Shown: positions 1-5,770 of the stretch, piece by piece
How the letters are laid out: each line of letters opens with the position of its first letter
Position numbering within the stretch: the stretch's first letter is position 1
Source of the DNA: an uncultured Spirochaetaceae bacterium
Lineage (GTDB): Bacteria; Spirochaetota; Spirochaetia; Sphaerochaetales; Sphaerochaetaceae
DNA: 5,770 bases
Direction: 5' to 3'
Assembly: GCA_947630635.1 (NCBI GenBank)
Contig: CANRIJ010000100.1
Coordinates: forward strand, 1 to 5,770
Made by a program: the position numbers and the translations under genes
The notes under the pieces: model-generated
What the model saw: only the letters and a program-made list of their open reading frames with translations
Databases searched by the model: none
Told to the model about the DNA's origin: nothing

Positions 1-253
1 AACCGCCCTCAATTGCAGCTATGATCTTCGCCGGTCCCGATACAAAATCTATAAGCTCGAGGTTTACTTTTATATCTGGGTGTGCCTCTTCAAATGCCTT
101 TATAAGGACCTCTTCCGTAGAGCCATCGTTGCCGAATATGGGAAATGACCAGATTGTGATTTCAACCCTGGTCTCTTTGCTCTCTTTACTTGCGCCTGCG
201 AAGAGCGATAGAGTCAGCAATAGCATCAAGCATAGAGAAATTAGTCTTCTCAA
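1..253 (-). CDS. ABC sugar transporter, extracellular substrate-binding protein (5' part; runs off left edge)
   Basis: Only the first 84 codons are in the window. The start is taken as TTG at 253-251, preceded 6 nt upstream by a strong ribosome binding site GAGGAG (265-260). It gives a typical Sec signal peptide: a basic start MRRL, a Leu-rich core, and a signal peptidase I-like end LFAGAS at about residues 18-23. No lipobox Cys follows, so a lipoprotein is not predicted. The mature start has the pattern of family 1 sugar-binding proteins: a first beta strand VEITIWSFP, a helix with EEVLIKAFEEAHPDIKV, then LELIDFVSGPAKI and AAIEGG. Such proteins bind mono- or oligosaccharides outside the inner membrane and deliver them to an ABC permease; the substrate cannot be read from this fragment. 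The gene lies 74 bp downstream of the GntR regulator on the same strand and has its own candidate promoter and operator. A later ATG (codon 10) would remove the basic n-region and is less likely. Confidence 0.87.
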   Translation of the reverse strand, partial: MRRLISLCLMLLLTLSLFAGASKESKETRVEITIWSFPIFGNDGSTEEVLIKAFEEAHPDIKVNLELIDFVSGPAKIIAAIEGG

Positions 254-327
254 AGTGAACTCCTCTATAGACCGCCTTTCTATACTTGTATACTAGTTTT
301 ATAATTCCTTATTTGCAATAGAGATTC
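254..327 (-). promoter_or_regulatory. Candidate promoter of the sugar-binding protein gene
   Basis: On the minus strand, TTGCAA (318-313) is followed after 17 bp by TAGTAT (295-290), a fair sigma-70-type pair. This would start the transcript near 283 and give a leader of about 30 nt holding the GAGGAG ribosome binding site. The candidate operator at 280-297 overlaps the -10, as expected for repression. Read-through from the regulator gene is also possible, since no terminator hairpin is visible in the gap. Confidence 0.4.
280..297. promoter_or_regulatory. Candidate GntR/FCD operator before the transporter gene
   Basis: The plus strand reads CTATACTTGTATACTAGT. It contains a near-perfect 14-bp palindrome at 284-297 (ACTTGTATACTAGT, six of seven pairs match, core GTATAC). 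It also contains two AGTATA hexamers on the minus strand (294-289 and 286-281) at an 8-bp period. GTATAC-centred palindromes and GGTATA direct repeats are known operator types in the FCD group (UxuR-like and NanR). It overlaps the putative -10 of the transporter gene. Confidence 0.5.
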
Positions 328-969
328 TTAGGAGTTTTCGATAATTCTGTCTCTAAGGCCCAAGAGATGGAAGATCATGAAGGAATATCCCTTCTCGGCT
401 TCTCCGTTTTTCAAGAAGTGCACAATGCCATTGTGCTCTTGAATAGTGGACTGAATTCCTTTTTTGTCTATTGGCTGTGATAGAAGCTTTCTTCTTGTGG
501 ATAGATTCAGATTTTCGTATATGTCAGACATAATAGGGTTATTGGCAAGATCTATTATTGACTTATGGAATTGATAGTGGACCTTTCCGTATTCAATGAA
601 ATCTATTGGCTCTTTAGACAGTAGCTCGTTCATTTTCTGGTTGAGCTCTTCGATCTTGGTTGAGTCGGCCTTGTTTTTGGCTCCAATGAAGAGGGCCATA
701 GCCTCTAAGGCTGCCCTAACTTCAATTATGTTTGCATTCTCTTCTGATGAGGGTTCTTTTACATAGGTTCCAGAGTGTGGGATGACCTCGATCACATTGT
801 CTCTCTCGAGGTTCTTCAAAACATCTCTGACCGGAGTTCTAGAGCATTTGAATTCCTTTGCAATAGTGTTTTCGGAGAGTCTCATTCCTGCCGGATACTC
901 TCCTTTTAGAATTCTCTCTCTAAGCGTTCGCTCTATCTCATCTAGAAGTGGGTTGTTTTCTTTTTTCAT
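328..969 (-). CDS. GntR-family transcriptional regulator, FCD (FadR/NanR-type) subfamily
   Basis: A 213-residue protein, normal for the FCD subfamily, ending in TAA. The N-terminal winged helix-turn-helix spans about residues 7-72: the first helix RTLRERILKGEYPAGMRLSE, the recognition region AKEFKCSRTPVRDVLKNLE (37-55), and the wing IPHSGTYV. The C-terminal all-helical FCD effector domain covers about 80-210. Its usual metal/ligand positions are His131, His135 (FHKSII), His179 (QEHNGI) and His201 (FHLLG). The first of these is normally Asp or Asn, so a His here is unusual. The start is ATG at 969-967: it begins at the domain, whereas the longer frame back to 1065 adds a Lys/Arg/Ser-rich stretch that overlaps the divergent epimerase. 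No good ribosome binding site precedes the ATG. The protein probably controls the transporter gene downstream and the divergent epimerase, with a sugar, sugar acid or amino sugar as effector. The effector is inference. Confidence 0.96.
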   Translation of the reverse strand: MKKENNPLLDEIERTLRERILKGEYPAGMRLSENTIAKEFKCSRTPVRDVLKNLERDNVIEVIPHSGTYVKEPSSEENANIIEVRAALEAMALFIGAKNKADSTKIEELNQKMNELLSKEPIDFIEYGKVHYQFHKSIIDLANNPIMSDIYENLNLSTRRKLLSQPIDKKGIQSTIQEHNGIVHFLKNGEAEKGYSFMIFHLLGLRDRIIENS

Positions 970-1006
970 CGTAAGTTTATAGTATACTGAGAAATGGTTT
1001 TTGTGT
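970..1006. promoter_or_regulatory. Divergent regulator/epimerase control region with palindromic AGTATACT
   Basis: Only 37 bp separate the two divergent start codons. The perfect palindrome AGTATACT (981-988) reads TATACT on both strands, so it can serve as a -10 element in each direction. It also carries the GTATAC core of the site before the transporter gene and so may be the regulator's own operator. On the plus strand an alternative pair is TTGTTT (953-958) and TATAGT (978-983) with a 19-bp spacer. Neither gene has a strong ribosome binding site, and a start just downstream of this -10 would leave leaders of roughly 5-12 nt. Confidence 0.45.
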
Positions 1007-2206
1007 ATGGAATCTGAGCTGCATTTCCTAAAAGAGAAAAAGAGACGCTTTGAGAGCCGCCTCAATGAGAGTGTTCTTCCTTTTTGGCTAAAACATGGTC
1101 TTGATAGAGAGCATGGAGGAATCTATACGGGACTCAGTCGTACTGGTGATGTTATAGAGACTGATAAGTCAGTATGGTTTCAAGGTAGGGCGCTTTGGAC
1201 ATTTATGAATGCATATGAGATGTACGGTAAGAGGGAGTATCTTGAGGCTGCTTGGTGCATTCTTGGTTTTCTGGAGAGGCACTGCTTTGATAAAGACGGA
1301 AGGATGTTCTTTCGCGTAAGCGAGGATGGAAGACCTGTTATTAAGCGTCTTAGATACTTTTTCTCTGAGACATTTGCAATTATTGGAATGGCAAGTTACG
1401 GGAGAATAGTAGGTGACGATAGTTATAAAGAGAGGGCATATAGCCTCTATGAATTTGTCGAGGAGATAAGAAATAAAGCGGGAATGCTTATTCCCAAGAT
1501 GAATCAGGATGTGGAGCCATCAATCTCCTTTGGTCCATATATGATTTTGATAAATGTACTCTCTGAGCTTAGAAAGGCGCTTAAAGAAAGAGAGGGTGAG
1601 ATAAACCTTAGTATCAACAATCTAATTGATGATATAAAGAGGTATTTTATACGCGATGACATGTCTTTGGTCTTAGAGACATGTTCGCCAGATGGGTCTT
1701 TTATGAAGGAGCACTTCGAGGGAAGGCTATTAAACCCGGGGCATGCTATAGAGCTTTCATGGTTCTTGATGAATGAGGGCTTTTCTCAGAAGAGAGATGA
1801 CCTAATAAAGCTTGGGGTAAAGGTCTTTGATTGGGAGTGGAACATTGGATGGGATGAGGAGTATGGCGGTGGAATTATTCAGTATAGAGATGCACTTGGC
1901 CTACCTCTCTCAGAGTATCATCAGGACATGAAGTTCTGGTGGCCTCAGTGTGAGGCAGAGATAGCAAGCCTTATGGCTTTTAGGGCTACTGGAGATAAGA
2001 GATATCTAGATAGATTTTCCATTGTGGATAGATATATTGAGGAGAAATTCGTAGATAGCATCTATGGTGAGTGGTTTGGATATCTTCATAGGGATGGCAC
2101 TCTTGCAACTGATATCAAGGGCAATATGTATAAGGGGCCATTTCATATACCTAGGATGTATATGAAGTCTATTGAGACCATCAATTATCTCTTGGCATCC
2201 AATTAG
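1007..2206 (+). CDS. AGE family epimerase/isomerase (N-acylglucosamine 2-epimerase-like)
   Basis: A 399-residue cytoplasmic protein, the normal length for the family, which folds as an (alpha/alpha)6 barrel and interconverts sugars at C2 (classically GlcNAc and ManNAc). Family signatures appear in order: HGGIYTGL near residue 37; WFQGRALW with Arg61; GRPVIKRLRYFFSETFA; LLNPGHAIE with His246; GWDEEYGGGI; KFWWPQCEAE with Glu316; and KGPFHIPRMY with His380. The Arg, Glu and two His match the catalytic residues known for AGE/renin-binding proteins, so the enzyme should be active. The PFHIPR form points to the AGE group rather than cellobiose 2-epimerases (PYHNGR-like), but substrate specificity in this family is hard to predict. 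ATG at 1007 is preferred; an in-frame TTG at 1001 would add only two residues and sits better behind the weak GAGA at 989-992. The gene ends in TAG at the expected C-terminus. It is divergent from the regulator, which probably controls it. Confidence 0.96.
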   Translation: MESELHFLKEKKRRFESRLNESVLPFWLKHGLDREHGGIYTGLSRTGDVIETDKSVWFQGRALWTFMNAYEMYGKREYLEAAWCILGFLERHCFDKDGRMFFRVSEDGRPVIKRLRYFFSETFAIIGMASYGRIVGDDSYKERAYSLYEFVEEIRNKAGMLIPKMNQDVEPSISFGPYMILINVLSELRKALKEREGEINLSINNLIDDIKRYFIRDDMSLVLETCSPDGSFMKEHFEGRLLNPGHAIELSWFLMNEGFSQKRDDLIKLGVKVFDWEWNIGWDEEYGGGIIQYRDALGLPLSEYHQDMKFWWPQCEAEIASLMAFRATGDKRYLDRFSIVDRYIEEKFVDSIYGEWFGYLHRDGTLATDIKGNMYKGPFHIPRMYMKSIETINYLLASN

Positions 2207-2289
2207 CGCAATAACCGTTTTTTCAAAGAGGTCACAGTTTTTATACAACTAGGTTCCTTTATACTGTTTTTAGCTTTAAAGGGAGTTTT
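2207..2289 (+). promoter_or_regulatory. Candidate promoter region of the pectinesterase gene
   Basis: This 83-bp gap contains TATACT (2260-2265) as a possible -10, but only a T-rich stretch without a good -35 match 17 bp upstream. The heptamer TTTATAC occurs twice, at 2240-2246 and 2258-2264, 18 bp apart. The first copy continues as TATACAACTAG, close to the TATAC and CTAG elements before the transporter gene. The ribosome binding site AAAGGGAG (2278-2285) is clear. No convincing terminator for the epimerase gene is seen, so partial read-through is possible. Confidence 0.35.
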
Positions 2290-3288
2290 ATGAACCTTAG
2301 AAAATCATTTTTGATGCTTTTTGTATTGTTTTTTGCTCTTTCTGGCATTTTTGCTCAGGGAGCATTAGAGGAATTTGTCCTAAATAGAACTGGAGTGATT
2401 CCTGGTGAAAAAGAGAGCGAAGAGTCATATTTCATCTGGTTTGATGATTTGGCAGAGGGCGGCATCATAAAATCTGGAGTTCTCCAGATGGGAGATAGCA
2501 GCCTTACACTCCTTCCAGGCTTGAATGGCGAGGATTGGAGTGTTCCAAACGGCAATTTCCAAGGCCATGAAAGAGAGGGCAGGGTGGCAAATGCATACAA
2601 GGCTGGAAATAGGCCTAAGGATTGCAATGACTACCAGAGCCTTCCTGAGAGCGGCACTGCTTTGATCTTCGATGCAGCAGAAAATGGAACTCTCACTGTC
2701 TATTTCTGGTCAGGATCCTTTTTGAGGGCAACAGATTTCGAAGATGGAAAGAATGTGGGAATCAAAGAGAGTGAGGTGGGAGCCCCCTTCTTGTCACTTA
2801 AGGCAGAAGAGGGACATCAATATGTACTTTCTACTACTGGCAAGACCAATAACTGCGGCTATATTGCTGTCAGCTTTATCAAGGATCAGCCCGTTGAGGT
2901 GAAAATTGATTCGTGGGATGTCCAATCCAAGAGCGATCTGTCCTCTCTTGATATCTATATAACCGATCACAATCTCCTGACTCAGGATGCGGTTATCAAA
3001 AATGGCGATAAGAGCATAGCTCTGTCTAAAGGCCATACTTATGACATATCAACCAGCGATGGGGGCTTTTTGGCAACAGTAGGCTCTGGAGAGACTTCGT
3101 TTGTTGCCGGTGGCTCTCCTATTAGAGTCACAATCACAGAAGTTCCAGATGTGAGTATTTCAGGCTCATTTACTGGTCTTGACTCCTCATCTGTAAAGGG
3201 CATCAAGTTCGTGAATATTCTGACCGGAGCCACTACAGAAGGCGAGGTGAATGGAAATGCCTACAAGGCAAGTGTAAAGCCTGGGTAG
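2290..3288 (+). CDS. Secreted pectinesterase, N-terminal part up to an in-frame amber codon
   Basis: This frame of 332 residues starts at ATG 2290, four bases after a good ribosome binding site AAAGGGAG (2278-2285). Residues 1-22 are a Sec signal peptide: NLRK, then a Phe/Leu-rich core, with cleavage likely after IFA before QGALEE. Residues 40-205 look like a beta-sandwich often found at the front of secreted pectinases, with SGTALIFDAAENGTLTVYFW near 120 and GHQYVLSTTGK near 175. Residues 280-332 form a second small beta-sandwich (VSISGSFTGL, GIKFVNILTG, NAYKASVKPG). The frame stops in the middle of this last domain, just where a PGxY turn is expected, so this is not a natural C-terminus. 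The catalytic domains lie after the stop in the same frame. If translated alone, the product would be an exported, non-catalytic, possibly carbohydrate-binding fragment. The gene is best read together with 3289-5770 as one interrupted gene. Confidence 0.85.
   Translation: MNLRKSFLMLFVLFFALSGIFAQGALEEFVLNRTGVIPGEKESEESYFIWFDDLAEGGIIKSGVLQMGDSSLTLLPGLNGEDWSVPNGNFQGHEREGRVANAYKAGNRPKDCNDYQSLPESGTALIFDAAENGTLTVYFWSGSFLRATDFEDGKNVGIKESEVGAPFLSLKAEEGHQYVLSTTGKTNNCGYIAVSFIKDQPVEVKIDSWDVQSKSDLSSLDIYITDHNLLTQDAVIKNGDKSIALSKGHTYDISTSDGGFLATVGSGETSFVAGGSPIRVTITEVPDVSISGSFTGLDSSSVKGIKFVNILTGATTEGEVNGNAYKASVKPG
3286..3288 (+). other. In-frame amber (TAG) codon interrupting the pectinesterase gene
   Basis: The codons around it read Val-Lys-Pro-Gly-TAG-Tyr-Lys-Thr. 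Small beta-sandwich domains of this type usually have a PGxY turn (PGTY, PGEY, PGQY), so TAG stands where one ordinary residue is expected. One base change from GAG, CAG or AAG would produce it. The downstream frame shows no decay. Confidence 0.9.
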
Positions 3289-5770
3289 TATAAGACAGTC
3301 GTTGATTCTGATGAGGTCTATACAAAAGACAGAGTCTCTGCGAAAGAGAATACAGAGAATAAAAACGATGTCTATCTTGAGAGCCTTATAAAGAATAGGT
3401 ACGTTCTTCCAGAGGAGCTTGAGAGCGAGCACACTGCTTTGAAGCTAAATGGCATTACTCCAAATAATGCAACCTCTGTAAGAGGAAATCAGGGCTCACA
3501 AGTAGTTGTTCCAGTTAGCGGAAAGCAGAAGGTTCAGGCGGCTGGCTGGTATAGTGGAAAGTGGGATATCAACGGAAAGGATGAGAAGAGCGCAGACTCA
3601 TCATCCAATGCCAATAACCCAGTGATCTCCACGTACATAACTGATGGAAATGAGAGTGAGGTTACCGTCAACATTCTTGGAGAGGGTGCAAACTACCTCT
3701 ATTGGATCACCGTAGACGATATCTATCCATTTATTAGCCAGATTAGTGTTCCTGGCGACTTTGATACTCTAAAGGATGCTCTTTATGCAGTAAGGAATAT
3801 GGAGAATAGGCCAGAGGGCGAAGAGGGCAGAGTAGAGATTATTCTCAATGACGATGTTATGGAGCAGGTTGTTGTCGATGTTCCATATGTGACACTCAAT
3901 GGAAATGGACACGAGCTTACTTGGTACTATGGCCAGACCTATAAGTACTATTCAATTGATGAAAATGGGCTCTACGACGAGTCTCTCTTCCAGGATAAAT
4001 ACTCAAAGAATGAGGGTTCAACGAGCCTTTGGGGCGGAGTTCTCATTGTAAGAGGCGATAACTTCATTCTTGATAATGCCACAGTAAGAAATACCTTCAA
4101 CTATGAGGTAACTGATAAGGAAATTGAGGATGGCGTTGAGCCGATTAACATGCCAGAGAGAGTAAAGGGCGCAAATGTATCTGACTTCAATTTCAAAGAA
4201 AGATCAAATGCATTCTATATCGATGCCGATAACATCGAGGTAAAGAACTCAAAGATTCTCTCTTCGCAGGATACATTTGGAAGAAATGGAACCCAGAACT
4301 ACAACTACCACGTCTATGTGAAAGACTCCACAATTGGCGGAAACGTGGACTATATCTGCGGTGAGTTCACAGCGGTTTTTGACAACGTAAAGCTTGAGTG
4401 GAAGACATATACGAATTCTACTGGCGACAACCTCAAGATTGGCTACATCGTTGCTCCAAAGACAAGCCCATACTATTTCATAGACTCTGAGATTGTCTCG
4501 GATAATCCTGAGATCTCGCCTGTTGGCTATTTTGGAAGAACATGGGGTGCATCCTCAAATGCCTCTTTCATAAAGACCGAGACAAATGCCATGATTAACC
4601 AAGATGGCTGGGGTGAGATGAACCAGGGCGATTTTGAGAGCGCAAAGTTCTTTGAGAGCGGCAATAAGAGCGATGGAAAGGATATCTCTATTACCAACAA
4701 GGGCAAAGAGCTTGATAGCGATACTCTCAGTATTCTCTTGGGGGATGAGATAATCACACAGGTCTTAGGAGGGTGGATTCCATCTAGCTATGAGATGAAA
4801 GACAAGTCTGATATGCCGACACTCTTTATTGTCGGAGACTCAACTGCATGCAACTACGCACCAACAAGCGATGCATCCTACTACTACAAGAGAGTTGGAT
4901 TTGGAACGGCGCTCTCTGATTATGCCAAGGATGTAAAGGTAAACAATCTTGCTCTATCTGGAAGAAGCTCAAAGAGCTTTACTCTCGAGGGCAATTACCA
5001 GGTTCTTCTCAATACCATGAAGGAGGGCGATGCGCTTTTGATTGTGTTTGGTCATAACGACGAGAAGATCGAGGATGCAACTAGGGGAACCCTTCCTGGC
5101 GGAACAAAGGAGAGTGCTGGTACATTCAAGAATTCCCTATATGAGAACTACATCAAGCCTGCCGAGGAGAAGGGCGTCTTTGTCGTGCTTGGAACCCCGA
5201 TTGTGAGAAGACCCGATAATGGCGTCTTCTCTGATAGCCAGCTTCATAGGGTAAATGGCGGTGACTATGCTCAAGATGTAAGGGATCTTGGAAATGAGCT
5301 TGGAATACCAGTTCTCGATCTGACAGCAATGACTGAGAATCTCTACAAAGAGCTCGGGCCAGAGAACACAAGATACCTGCATGCATGGTCTTCATCCAAG
5401 CCTACATCTGTTGACAATACTCACCTGAACTCTCTTGGAGCCAAGGCTGTTGCATATCTTATTGCCGAGGCTGCAGCAGCTAATGACCTTACAAAGCCAT
5501 ATGTAAAAGAGGGTATATCTAGGCCAAATGAGAAGGACATAAAAGTCAACCCAGATTATGTTGAGCCAAGCACAAATGATCCTGAGGATATAGTCAGTGC
5601 GCTTTGGACTGGACTTCCAGAGGGATGGTATGGCTCGGTATTTGGAGATGTAGGCGGAGCCGGAAAGATACAGGCAGAGGCAGATCCTACCCAGCTTTCA
5701 ATCGACAGTGCAACAGGAAGACCCTACTTTGATATCTCAGTAGGTGATAATGGCACGGTTCACCTAAGAG
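3289..5770 (+). CDS. Pectin methylesterase (CE8) plus SGNH/rhamnogalacturonan acetylesterase-like domains, continuation of the same gene (partial, runs off right edge)
   Basis: Open for 827 codons with no stop, in the same frame as 2290-3288. Numbering below counts from the ATG at 2290 with the amber as codon 333. Residues 334-365 complete the broken beta-sandwich and 372-475 are another beta-rich stretch. About 485-780 is a CE8 beta-helix pectin methylesterase: Gln660 and Asp661 in SSQDTFG, Asp687 in GGNVDYICG, and Arg750/Trp752 in FGRTWG match the catalytic set. About 842-1066 is an SGNH hydrolase with Ser851 (VGDSTA), a Gly block LALSGRSS, Asn923 (FGHNDE) and Asp1042/His1045 (DNTHLN), most like family CE12 rhamnogalacturonan acetylesterases. 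A further domain starts near 1105 and is cut by the edge. Together these would remove methyl and acetyl groups from pectin outside the cytoplasm. No in-frame start with a well-placed ribosome binding site follows the amber; ATG 3799 lies inside the CE8 fold. All of about 30 Arg codons from 2290 on are AGA/AGG. Confidence 0.88.

Noticed and set aside
21..296. Plus-strand open frame of 91 residues
   Set aside because: It is antisense to the sugar-binding protein gene, whose minus-strand translation shows a clear signal peptide, ribosome binding site and family pattern.
970..1065. Upstream extension of the regulator to a start at 1065
   Set aside because: It adds 32 residues with no domain match, overlaps the divergent epimerase coding region, and the ATG at 969 starts right at the winged-helix domain.
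2190..2227. Rho-independent terminator after the epimerase (TTGG-CAT-CCAA followed later by a T-run)
   Set aside because: The stem is only 4 bp, lies inside the coding region and is not adjacent to the T-run, so it is not a convincing terminator.
3286..3288. TAG reassigned to an amino acid throughout the genome
   Set aside because: The epimerase ends in TAG exactly at its expected C-terminus, and only one in-frame TAG occurs in more than 1,800 codons of coding sequence here.
3187..3432. Minus-strand open frame across the amber codon
   Set aside because: It has no recognisable protein features and is the shadow of the continuous plus-strand pectinesterase frame.
3799..5770. Independent downstream gene starting at ATG 3799
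   Set aside because: That start lies inside the first turns of the CE8 fold, the AGGA before it is only about 2 nt away, and there would be no signal peptide; the sequence from 3289 is clearly the same protein as the upstream part.

Overview
The window holds the start of an ABC sugar-transporter gene, a transcription regulator, a sugar epimerase and the first part of a very large secreted pectin-modifying enzyme. The style of the signal peptides (short, Leu/Phe-rich, ending in FAGAS or IFAQGA), the gene content and the moderate-to-low GC, AGA/AGG-rich coding suggest a gut or rumen spirochaete (Treponema or Sphaerochaetaceae type) that lives on plant and host glycans. This placement is an inference from style; no marker gene is present.

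Layout. On the minus strand, reading leftwards, a GntR/FCD-family regulator (969-328) is followed after 74 bp by the start of a sugar-binding protein of an ABC transporter (253 to beyond the left edge, TTG start). Divergent from the regulator, after only 37 bp, is an N-acylglucosamine 2-epimerase (AGE) family gene on the plus strand (1007-2206). After an 83-bp gap begins a reading frame at 2290 that runs to the right edge. It encodes a signal peptide, beta-rich N-terminal domains, a family CE8 pectin methylesterase domain, an SGNH/GDS(L) esterase domain resembling rhamnogalacturonan acetylesterase (CE12), and the start of a further C-terminal domain.

The most striking point is a single in-frame amber codon (TAG, 3286-3288) in this big gene. 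The frame is otherwise open for 1,159 codons, and the protein sequence on both sides looks like one continuous beta-sandwich. The catalytic residues of both downstream esterase domains are intact. The locus is therefore a very recent nonsense mutant, a suppressed or read-through gene, or a sequence error. The AGE gene uses TAG as a normal stop, so wholesale reassignment of TAG is unlikely.

Regulation. A TATACT/AGTATA hexamer recurs in all three intergenic gaps. It is a perfect 8-bp palindrome between the divergent regulator and epimerase, and two copies of AGTATA at an 8-bp period lie in front of the transporter gene. This resembles the operators of FCD-type GntR regulators such as NanR (GGTATA repeats) and UxuR-like proteins (GTATAC core). 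Together with the AGE enzyme it suggests a regulated sugar import and epimerisation unit, possibly for ManNAc/GlcNAc or another 2-epimerisable sugar, next to a pectin-degradation gene.
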